Source: Oceanospirillaceae bacterium (GTDB lineage: Bacteria; Pseudomonadota; Gammaproteobacteria; Pseudomonadales; Balneatricaceae). From it: DNA of 64,000 nucleotides. Under the pieces are notes generated by a model. It saw only the letters and a program-made list of their open reading frames with translations, searched no databases and had not been told where the DNA came from. Location of the stretch: contig JABSQZ010000021.1 of the NCBI GenBank assembly GCA_013215505.1, positions 57,413 to 121,412 of the forward strand. The letters are read 5' to 3'. How positions within the stretch are numbered: position 1 is the first letter of the stretch; each line of letters begins with the position of its first letter. Positions 25,524-32,898 of the stretch are shown here, one piece after another. A program made the translations under genes and the position numbers.

Positions 25524-26252
25524 TCAGGCAGTCGTATAGCCGCCGTCTATTACCTGCAGGCTGCCGGTTATAAATCCGGCTTTATCCGAGGCCAGAAAAA
25601 GTACTAATTCTGCAATTTCTTCAGGTTGACCTAAACGCCCCAGAGGTTGAGAAGCGGCCTCAGCGGCGTGCACTTGTGCTTTATCGGCTCCTGATTTGGC
25701 ACAGTATTTATCGATGGCAGCGTGATACAAAGGAGTCTCGATGGTTCCGGGGCAGACCGCATTCACTCGGATATTGTCGCCAGCGTAATCTAATGCTGTA
25801 GTTTTAGCCATAGAAGCCAGAGCGTGTTTGGATAAATTGTAGGCAAAAGAATTGGTTTTTCCGACCAGTGCCTGATCAGAACAAATAATTACAATGGAGC
25901 CTTTTTGCTGAGCTTTCATCGGCGCTAAGCTCGCCTGGATAGCTGCAAAAGCCCCTTTAACATTGATCGCAAACAAACGTTCAAAATCTTCTAAAGTAGT
26001 ATTTTCAATGTTGGCAGACAGATGTATGCCGGCGTTACAAACCAGCACATCCAGACGTTGTTCAAGGGCTACCACTTTGTTTATGGCTGCTTGTACTTGG
26101 GTGAACTGACTCATATCGCAGGGGATATATTCACCCAGCTCACTACTGCAGATATCTAAGTTGTAGACCTTGTAATTAGCCGCGAGAAATAATTTAACAA
26201 TAGCCAGACCAATCCCTTTAGAACCGCCGGTAATAACTGCAATAGGTTTCAT
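25524..26252 (-). CDS. Short-chain dehydrogenase/reductase
   Basis: 242 residues from the ATG at 26252; an in-frame ATG at 26282 would only add ten unconserved residues. Cofactor motif TGGSKGIG (8-15), NAG (73-75) and the catalytic set Ser125, Tyr138 and Lys142 (YNLSK) are all present, with the C-terminal PLGRLGQPEEIAELVLFLAS and ITGSLQVIDGGYT of classical SDRs. Asp33 after the second strand (NLDIC) suggests NAD(H). It lies directly upstream of the lactonase-like gene, so a dehydrogenase-then-lactonase sugar pathway (as for L-fucose or similar aldoses) is possible. Confidence 0.88.
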   Translation of the reverse strand: MKPIAVITGGSKGIGLAIVKLFLAANYKVYNLDICSSELGEYIPCDMSQFTQVQAAINKVVALEQRLDVLVCNAGIHLSANIENTTLEDFERLFAINVKGAFAAIQASLAPMKAQQKGSIVIICSDQALVGKTNSFAYNLSKHALASMAKTTALDYAGDNIRVNAVCPGTIETPLYHAAIDKYCAKSGADKAQVHAAEAASQPLGRLGQPEEIAELVLFLASDKAGFITGSLQVIDGGYTTA

Positions 26253-26422
26253 AGATGCACACTTGTTATGTAAAAACAGCATTATAGGGACAATAGCTGT
26301 GCTTGGGAAACTATCGCAGTCAGTTGTTCGGCATTGCTTGTAAACATGCTATTAAGTTCGCAGGGCTACAGGGCTGGTACCCACTAGCAAGTGGGCTCTG
26401 TGTCTATAAGTCGGTAGTGGAG

Positions 26423-27835
26423 CTAATACTCTGTAATTAATGTTGCCAGCTGTTTTATCGCTGTAATTCTTTGTGGCGTCCAGGGGTGGGCAAAACTTAA
26501 ACGAAGAAAATTTTGATAGGTATCCTGAGCACTGAATATACTGCCGGGAGTAATAGTCAATCCTTGTTCCCGGGCCTGACGATATAACTCTAAGCTGTTG
26601 ATTTTTTTATCAAGCTCCAGCCATAGTACCATACCACCTTGTGGTTGGCTGGCGCTTTGGGCCATAGGTAAGTATTCACTGATCAGAGATTGTAGTTGTT
26701 GTTTTTGCGTCTGTAATTGTTGGCGACGCACCTTTAAGTGTTTTTCTAAGCCACCTTCTGCCATAAATAGCGCTACCCCTTGTTGCTGGCTGACGCTGTT
26801 AGCCATGCTAGTCGCTACTTTTAGGCCGAGGATCTTTTGATGGTATTTTCCGGCTGCAATCCAGCCGATACGCAAATCGCGTGAGAGTGTTTTCGCCAGA
26901 GAAGAGCAGAGTAATACTGAGCCGGTGTTGTCATAAGAATGTAGTGATCTAGGGCGCTGTAGAGAAAAATGCAATTCTGCATAGATATCATCTTCTATAA
27001 TGGCAAAGTTTTTTTGTTGCGCTAAGTGCAAAACTCGGCGTTTATTCTCCTCTGGCATACAGGAGCCTGTGGGTGTGGCAAAACTAGGGGAAATTATCAG
27101 TGCTTTGATGTTCCAGTGTTCAGTTGCCAGTTGCAGTGCATCCGGACTTATTCCATCAGTGGCAGAGCTAGGTATTTCTAACACTTTTCGGCCGAGCACT
27201 TCCAAAAGCTGCAGCGCGCCATAAAACCCCGGTGATTCAATCGCTACTAAATCTCCCGGCTCAGTTGTGGCCATCAGTGCCAGTAGCAGTGAATGTTGAC
27301 AGCCCGATGTAACAATTAACTCTTGGGCGGTTAATTGTCCACCGCCGTGGCTGATACTTTTGGCTAATTGCAGCCGCAGGTTTTTGTCTCCCTGGGGTTG
27401 GTCATAATATAGCTGCTGATCGCTGTTTTGGCGGCGCAGTGCCCGTGAAAGAGCCTTTCGTAACTGCTCATTGTGGGGCTGGGGAGCGCTTTTGGACAAT
27501 AAGTCAAAGGCGGCACCTCTTTGCATTATGTCGAGGATCAATTGCGTTCTGGAAATTAGCCTCGGCAAACTGTTGGGGCTGCTGGTGGCGGGAGTTTTCA
27601 GTGGATTATTTGTCATGGCTTTGTTCGGGCATACAAAATAACCCGATTTGGCCTTGGCCTGGATAAGGCCATCTGCCTCTAACCGGGCATAGGCGGCCAA
27701 CACAGTAGATTTAGAGAGCTTGCTCTGACGACAAAGCTCTCGCACTGAAGGCAATTTGCTGAAACAGGCGAATTGACCACTGCTGATTTGCTGGCGCAAT
27801 TGCTGTTCTAATTGGTAATATAAATATTCAGGCAT
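26423..27835 (-). CDS. MocR/PdxR family regulator (GntR HTH plus aminotransferase fold)
   Basis: 470 residues: a winged GntR-type helix-turn-helix (1-68: LPSVRELCRQSKLSKSTVLAAYARLEADGLI) joined by a linker to a fold-type-I aminotransferase domain (110-470) with Asp282-Asp283, the PLP Lys315 in SSLAKTLSRDLRIGW, and FLRLSFAHP near the end. Such proteins sense PLP or amino compounds and control transcription in the cytoplasm. Its target may be the divergent ccoG region or another locus. Direct and inverted repeats upstream (27860-27922) are its likely binding site. Confidence 0.9.
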   Translation of the reverse strand: MPEYLYYQLEQQLRQQISSGQFACFSKLPSVRELCRQSKLSKSTVLAAYARLEADGLIQAKAKSGYFVCPNKAMTNNPLKTPATSSPNSLPRLISRTQLILDIMQRGAAFDLLSKSAPQPHNEQLRKALSRALRRQNSDQQLYYDQPQGDKNLRLQLAKSISHGGGQLTAQELIVTSGCQHSLLLALMATTEPGDLVAIESPGFYGALQLLEVLGRKVLEIPSSATDGISPDALQLATEHWNIKALIISPSFATPTGSCMPEENKRRVLHLAQQKNFAIIEDDIYAELHFSLQRPRSLHSYDNTGSVLLCSSLAKTLSRDLRIGWIAAGKYHQKILGLKVATSMANSVSQQQGVALFMAEGGLEKHLKVRRQQLQTQKQQLQSLISEYLPMAQSASQPQGGMVLWLELDKKINSLELYRQAREQGLTITPGSIFSAQDTYQNFLRLSFAHPWTPQRITAIKQLATLITEY

Positions 27836-27859
27836 GAGTACAGTTGCTCATTAAAGGAT

Positions 27860-27922
27860 AGGTACAAAGGTAATTATCATCTATCTGTGCACTAAAATAT
27901 ACTTTTTTGTGTATCTGTACCT
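27860..27922. promoter_or_regulatory. Repeat set in the MocR-ccoG divergent promoter
   Basis: TATCTGTGCA (27882-27891) and TATCTGTACC (27912-27921) are direct repeats exactly 30 bp apart, near three helical turns. AGGTACA (27860-27866) is inverted against TGTACCT (27916-27922). Such mixed direct and inverted half sites are typical of MocR-type autoregulation. Binding is inferred. Confidence 0.4.
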
Positions 27923-28051
27923 GTTTTGGGAAAGGTTTAAAATGCTCACTATCCCATTAACGCTACTGATCAATTAGCTAAAGCCATTGTAACTTTCATT
28001 ACTGAAGATTGTGCAGTGCGCTGTTAGTCAATTGCTCGGTGAAGGTCACCT

Positions 28052-29545
28052 ATGTCTGAGAAAATCCCACTACTGAATCTGTTGCATACACAAACCCTAA
28101 CTCCAGTTGTGACTGGGGCAGGGACTGGCGAAAAAAATCCCGTTAGAAAATCTGATCCATTCAGTAACCGGCACAATGTTTTGTCCGCGGATGCTTACCG
28201 TGGAAAAATATATACTAAAAAAACCACTGGCTATTTTCAGCGCTTACGCAAAAAAATGAGTTTTTTACTTCTAGGGCTTTTTTTTGTTGTTCCCTGGTTG
28301 CAGATAAACTCGGTGCCCGCGGTCTGGTTTGACTTGAAAGCGCAAAAGTTTCATGTTTTCAGCATGACATTTTGGCCGCAAGATGCTGTCTTCTTGGTGA
28401 CTTTGTTAGTATTGGCGGCATTTTTGCTGGTGGCTGCAACTCTTGTTATTGGCAGAGCCTGGTGCGGGTTTAGCTGCCCACAAACAGTCTGGACTTTCCT
28501 GTTTATGTGGGTTGAAGATAAATGCGAAGGCGACAGGAACCAGCGCATGAAACTGGATAAGCAGAGCTGGAGCTGGTCAAAGGTTGTTCGTAAAGCCAGT
28601 AAACATACCTTATGGATGCTGATTTCTATCCTCACGGCTTATACCTTTGTCGGCTATTTTTATCAGATTAAGCCATTAATCCTAGAAACAGTTAATGCCC
28701 AATTGCACTATTTAGCAGTATTTTGGTTAATGTTTTTTGTCATTGGCACATATTTAAATGCTGGCTGGCTCAGGGAAAAGGTCTGTTTGCACATGTGCCC
28801 TTACGCAAGGTTTCAAGCGGTTATGTACACTAGAGAGACTTTAGTGGTCAGCTATGATCAGCAGCGCGGAGAGCAGCGTGGAAAACGCAAAGTCGGTGTT
28901 GATGCATCCGCAAAAGGGCTGGGTGATTGTGTCGATTGTTCTGTTTGTGTGCAAGTCTGTCCGGTAGATATAGATATTCGCGATGGCATGCAGTATGCCT
29001 GTATCGATTGTGGTCTCTGCGCTGATGCCTGCGACACTGTTATGGATAAAATGGGTTACCCGCAGGGCCTGATAAAATTCAGCAATGAAAGTGGCACGAC
29101 CAGTAAAGCCCTTTTCAAGACGCCTAAAGTTATCTTTTTGACTATCAGTGCAATGTTGTGTTGCCTTGTATTCGTATATTCAGTGATATCCAGAGATCTA
29201 TTAAGTATTGATGTGATGAGGGACCGCAGCGGCATTCTCTATCTTGTCACTGCAGATGGCGTTGAAAATAGCTATACCGTCAAGATCAACAATAAAGGGG
29301 CGCAAGCCAGTAAATTCAAATTAGAGATAATAGCGGATGCGGCGTTTAAGGTAATAGGATCGCAACAGATTCAAGTGCCCAGGGGTGAAGTAGATACCTT
29401 AACGCTCAGGGTATGGATCAATCAGCAAGATATTCAACGCTACAAAAGCTCTATAAAATTTGTGGTGAAAGCTATAGGCAGTAATGCAGAAAATGAAAAC
29501 AAAGTGTTGGCCAGCCAGATCTCCAGCTTTATAGCGCCTAAGTAA
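28052..29545 (+). CDS. ccoG: Cytochrome c oxidase accessory protein CcoG (FixG/RdxA)
   Basis: 497 residues: cytoplasmic N-terminus, membrane helices, CGFSCPQTVW (about 139), two ferredoxin-type 4Fe-4S motifs, CVDCSVCVQVCP (about 292) and CIDCGLCADACD (about 317), then a C-terminal periplasmic Ig-like domain (FixG C-terminal). In cbb3-oxidase producers CcoG is a copper reductase for oxidase assembly. Normally it stands with ccoNOQP and ccoHIS; here it is alone and the following start looks like a truncated ccoH. GAAGG precedes the ATG. The cbb3 oxidase itself must lie elsewhere, if present. Confidence 0.93.
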   Translation: MSEKIPLLNLLHTQTLTPVVTGAGTGEKNPVRKSDPFSNRHNVLSADAYRGKIYTKKTTGYFQRLRKKMSFLLLGLFFVVPWLQINSVPAVWFDLKAQKFHVFSMTFWPQDAVFLVTLLVLAAFLLVAATLVIGRAWCGFSCPQTVWTFLFMWVEDKCEGDRNQRMKLDKQSWSWSKVVRKASKHTLWMLISILTAYTFVGYFYQIKPLILETVNAQLHYLAVFWLMFFVIGTYLNAGWLREKVCLHMCPYARFQAVMYTRETLVVSYDQQRGEQRGKRKVGVDASAKGLGDCVDCSVCVQVCPVDIDIRDGMQYACIDCGLCADACDTVMDKMGYPQGLIKFSNESGTTSKALFKTPKVIFLTISAMLCCLVFVYSVISRDLLSIDVMRDRSGILYLVTADGVENSYTVKINNKGAQASKFKLEIIADAAFKVIGSQQIQVPRGEVDTLTLRVWINQQDIQRYKSSIKFVVKAIGSNAENENKVLASQISSFIAPK

Positions 29546-29576
29546 ATGCACAAAACATCTACGACAGGCTTAAATC

Positions 29577-29630
29577 ATGAGTACAGATTCAGGCCTGTTA
29601 ACTCCTGAAGAAGTTTACCAGGTTAAATAA
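29577..29630 (+). pseudogene. Possible truncated start of ccoH/fixH
   Basis: A 17-codon frame (MSTDSGLLTPEEVYQVK, then a stop) starts 31 bp after ccoG with an AGG upstream. In ccoG operons the next gene is commonly ccoH, and FixH proteins start with a short tail before a PWY/QFW-type membrane entry; this frame stops where that would begin. The sequence after it belongs to a different gene relic. Short length makes this tentative. Confidence 0.3.
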
Positions 29631-29659
29631 ATCTCCTCGGATATAATCTATTACCGATA

Positions 29660-29797
29660 TTTGAGTATTGCGCCGCGAAATGTTGGTTGCTGTGTGCAGC
29701 AGTCAGAGTATCACGGGAAATCAAAGCTGCAGGTGAATGGGTGAAATTTTCTGATAAGGCATGCCTTGGCCAACTTAGCCGCGTTGTTGTTTTGTAA
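29660..29797 (+). pseudogene. Relic of a DctP/TakP-type binding-protein gene (C-terminal end)
   Basis: The stretch ending in a TAA at 29795-29797 translates to EWVKFSDKACLGQLSRVVVL and aligns with the end of the intact TakP-like gene at 30486 (GWAKLSDQAYVRQRNRVLDL). The nucleotide match is clearest over 29748-29800, and an earlier GAGTA..CGC..AAA..GGT block (about 29661) resembles coding sequence of the intact gene some 150 bp before its end, implying an internal deletion. No start and no complete domain remain. The 3' flank is also duplicated (see terminator relic). Confidence 0.6.
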
Positions 29798-29885
29798 TAG
29801 TGCTCACAGATAAAAACAAAACAAATTTCAGACAGTGTTATATGTGACTCGATACACAATGAAGGGGTAATTCGCCACACAGTGC
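29798..29885 (+). other. Decayed copy of the TakP-gene 3' flank and terminator
   Basis: Sequence after the relic's stop (TAGTGCTC ... GACTCGATACACAATG ... GGGGTAATTCGCCACACA) parallels that after the intact gene (TAGCGCTC ... GTCTCGATTCAATATG ... GGGGTAATTCCCCACATA). The hairpin is perfect at the intact copy and broken here. This supports duplication of gene plus terminator, followed by decay of the upstream copy. The remaining 29886-30485 gap is AT-rich leader without a gene; it includes a weak hairpin at 30267-30292. Confidence 0.55.
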
Positions 29886-30485
29886 CTCTCCTATATAGCC
29901 CCCAGGTGGATAAATTATCTGCATATATTATTTACTTTTGTTTATGTTAATCCAAGAAAAAAATTCGCATTCGCATATTGAGATGGCTGAAGTTCCGATG
30001 CATATGTTTTTTGTTTTTGCTGGATGGGTTACTCTTTTATTCGAAATAGATATATAAAAACAGTGCAGTAACAAAAGAAATATTTAACTTTGTTAAGGCA
30101 TTAAACACTGATCTGTGTAGCTAAACTAGTTACAATTGCATTGTACCTTAGAAGAATCGATAAATTTCTCTGTTTAAGCTCTGTCTACGACTAAAGTATT
30201 AGACAAAAAAGATGAATTTTATTAACAAAAAGGCAACAATTGCCTGTCTGTGTTCTAAGAACGACAAAATTCCACTTTTTTAAGGGGAATTTGTTGTATG
30301 GTTTGAGTTCAGTTATAAAAAACACTGGTAAGGTTATATAAAAAAACTAATTTACTCTGTAGAGCATTTCTGCTGTACTGATGCAGCTTTGCAGGATGAT
30401 GTGTATATTTATTAATTACCTATACATCGGACACAATAAAAAATGCCGTTCTCGGTGAACAATAATAATTAAGGAGTTAGTCTTC

Positions 30486-31580
30486 ATGAAAAGACGTGAT
30501 CTTTTGAAAACTGGTTTAGCGGGTATTGGTGGGGTTGCAGCAGCAACGGCTATCTCTGCACCAGCCATCGCTAAAGAGCGTATGGAAATTAATATGGTAG
30601 CAACTTGGGGAAGAGATTTTCCAGGGCTAGGAACAGGTGCACAACGTTTCGCACAGCGTCTATCTGATATGAGTGATGGTCGTATTGTTGTTAACTATTT
30701 CGCAGCGGGCGAGCGTGTTAAAGCGTTTGACTCATTTGATGAAGTGGCCTCTGGTAACGCGCAAATGTACCACGCTGCAGAATACTACTGGAAAGGAAAG
30801 CATCCTGGTTTTGCTTACTTCACTTCAGTACCTTTCGGTCTGACTTACACAGAAATGAACGCTTGGATTCGTTTTGGTGGCGGTCAAGAGTTATGGGATG
30901 AGTTATCTGCAGACTATGGTCTTAAAGGCCTGATGTGCGGTAACACTGGTGTGCAAATGGGCGGTTGGTTCCGTAAAGAAATGAATTCAGTCGATGACTT
31001 TAAAGGTCTGAAAATGCGTATGCCAGGTCTGGGTGGCGACGTGCTAGCTAAGATGGGCGGATCTCCAGTTTCTCTTCCTGGTGGGCAGATTTATGAAAAC
31101 TTAGTATCGGGTGCTATCGATGCAACTGAGTGGGTTGGACCTTGGAACGACTCTTTGATGAAGTTCTATGAAGCCGCTAAGTACTACTACTTCCCAGGCA
31201 TGCATGAGCCGGGCGCAATGTTGGCACTGGGCATGAACAACGAGTGGTGGAAAGGGCTGTCTAAAGCAGATCAGATGATGATCGAAGCAGCATCTTCCAT
31301 GGAAAACGATGTGATGATGGCTGAGTACAACGCTAAAAACGGTGCTGCATTAACTAAACTTGTTGAAGAGCAAGGTGTTAAGGTTCGCGAATTTAGTGAT
31401 GACATCTACGATGCCTTCGGTGAAGCCGCTGATGAAGTATTCGAAACCGTTAAGGAACATAGTGACCTTGCTAATCGTATCCACGAAAGCTTTGTTGCAG
31501 CACGTGAAAGTGTAGGCGGATGGGCGAAACTTTCTGATCAGGCATACGTTCGTCAACGTAACCGCGTTCTAGATTTGTAA
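30486..31580 (+). CDS. TRAP transporter substrate-binding protein, TakP-like
   Basis: 364 residues with a twin-arginine type signal (MKRRDLLKTGLAGIGGVAAA, cleavage about 29). The mature part closely follows TakP of Rhodobacter sphaeroides as I remember it: GNTGVQMGGWFRKE, LKMRMPGLGGDVLAKMGG, GAIDATEWVGPWND and KYYYFPGMHEPG. TakP binds 2-oxo acids such as pyruvate with sodium in the periplasm, and the key Arg (MRMPG), Trp and Asp/Glu region (DATEWVGP) are kept, so a 2-oxo acid ligand is likely. AAGGAG lies 9 nt before the ATG, and a terminator hairpin separates it from the permease genes. Highly expressed codon style. Confidence 0.92.
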   Translation: MKRRDLLKTGLAGIGGVAAATAISAPAIAKERMEINMVATWGRDFPGLGTGAQRFAQRLSDMSDGRIVVNYFAAGERVKAFDSFDEVASGNAQMYHAAEYYWKGKHPGFAYFTSVPFGLTYTEMNAWIRFGGGQELWDELSADYGLKGLMCGNTGVQMGGWFRKEMNSVDDFKGLKMRMPGLGGDVLAKMGGSPVSLPGGQIYENLVSGAIDATEWVGPWNDSLMKFYEAAKYYYFPGMHEPGAMLALGMNNEWWKGLSKADQMMIEAASSMENDVMMAEYNAKNGAALTKLVEEQGVKVREFSDDIYDAFGEAADEVFETVKEHSDLANRIHESFVAARESVGGWAKLSDQAYVRQRNRVLDL

Positions 31581-31640
31581 TAGCGCTCTGAGACTTCGAT
31601 ATAGCACCTTTTAGATAGCGCTATAGAGGTCTCGATTCAA

Positions 31641-31664
31641 TATGTGGGGGTAATTCCCCACATA
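31641..31664 (+). terminator. Hairpin between TakP-like gene and permease genes
   Basis: TATGTGGGG-GTAATT-CCCCACATA, a perfect 9-bp stem, followed by a T-rich tract after a short CG. It probably reduces read-through into the membrane subunits. A decayed copy of it lies near 29860. Confidence 0.75.
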
Positions 31665-31783
31665 TTCGTTTTTCTACCTATCTTAAGTTAATATCTAGCT
31701 TGCTCAGTAAAAGGAATTTACTATAGGTACTTAGCTTATCCAGCTAAGGTTAATATTTTTATGTACTAGCTCGGCGCTACTCT

Positions 31784-32866
31784 ATGAATCATTCTGTCAC
31801 ATCCAACGATGACGAATTCCAGGAATCTGGGAAGAGTTCATCAATCCCACAGACAAAAAATACATTATCAGATAAATTTTATCGCTTATTTGTTGGCTCT
31901 ATCGTCGCAATTACGCTGTTGTTTTTGTTTAACGTCTATTTAACATACTGGCTAAAGTGGCCGAGTATGTTGGAATATCTCTCTCAACTGCAGTGGTTTG
32001 GCATGGAGCCTCCAAGAAAAAGTTTATCTGCAGAAGCCATGCAATTAGGTTGGTGGCAAACGTTGAGTTATATCGCATCGATAATGGCCGTTGCCAGTTT
32101 TGTTGCTTTAACTCCGAATCGCGGCCTCAGGGTAGACGCACAAACCTTAGCAAGCTTTGCCCGCTATATTATTCGCGCCTCTTTTTGGGCAGTGCTTTTG
32201 GTTGGCCTAGCCGATATGGTCGTGTCATTTTTGCGGGTGGAAGATTTACTGCATCATTTTGTTGATGATGAAACCAGAAAATCCCTTGGCAGACCGACTG
32301 ACAGAGGAGTGATGCTGCACTATCCACTGATAGTTGTGGGCTTAGTTATAGGCCTTTTTACTCGCTCACTGGGCTTCACCTGGCTGGCGTTACTGGTTGT
32401 TTTTGCTGAACTACAGATTGTTATACTGCGCTTTATCTTTTCCTACGAACAAGCATTTATGGGAGATTTGGTGCGTTTCTGGTATGCCGCCTTATTCCTT
32501 TTTGCCAGCTCTCATACCTTAGTTTCCGACGGACATGTCAGAGTTGATGTACTTTATGCAGGGTTCAGTAAAAGGGCCAAAGCTTGGTCAAATACCATAG
32601 GACTATTGCTATTGGGGCTACCTTTATGCTGGATTATTTTAACCATGGGAATGTGGGGAAAAGGACACAGTATCAATAGTCCGTTGATCAGTTTTGAGAT
32701 TTCTCAAAGTGGCTACGGTCTGTATATAAAATATATGATGGTGGGTTATTTAGTGATTTTTTCAGTGTCAATGATGGTGCAATTTTGCAGCTATCTACTG
32801 AACAATATTGCAGATTTGCGCAATGAACCAGAGCTGGAAAACCCAGTTCAAGTACCAGCGCATTAA
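31784..32866 (+). CDS. TRAP transporter small permease subunit (DctQ family), long form
   Basis: 360 residues, about twice the usual DctQ length. The DctQ signature is in the second half: VVFAELQIVILRFIFSYEQA, FWYAALFLFASSHTLVSDGHVRVDVLY and GLLLLGLPLCWIIL. The first half (about 40-170) has a hydrophilic start and additional membrane helices (FYRLFVGSIVAITLLFLFNV; IASIMAVASFVAL; YIIRASFWAVLLVGLADM) with no family match I recognise. It pairs with the extended large subunit that starts 32 bp later. No strong ribosome site is visible. Confidence 0.85.
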   Translation: MNHSVTSNDDEFQESGKSSSIPQTKNTLSDKFYRLFVGSIVAITLLFLFNVYLTYWLKWPSMLEYLSQLQWFGMEPPRKSLSAEAMQLGWWQTLSYIASIMAVASFVALTPNRGLRVDAQTLASFARYIIRASFWAVLLVGLADMVVSFLRVEDLLHHFVDDETRKSLGRPTDRGVMLHYPLIVVGLVIGLFTRSLGFTWLALLVVFAELQIVILRFIFSYEQAFMGDLVRFWYAALFLFASSHTLVSDGHVRVDVLYAGFSKRAKAWSNTIGLLLLGLPLCWIILTMGMWGKGHSINSPLISFEISQSGYGLYIKYMMVGYLVIFSVSMMVQFCSYLLNNIADLRNEPELENPVQVPAH

Positions 32867-32898
32867 GCTCTTAATAGAATAACAAAGGGTAATATTTC

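Noticed and set aside
29623..29880. Minus-strand 85-codon frame
   Set aside because: It is the antisense of the TakP relic and has no family match.
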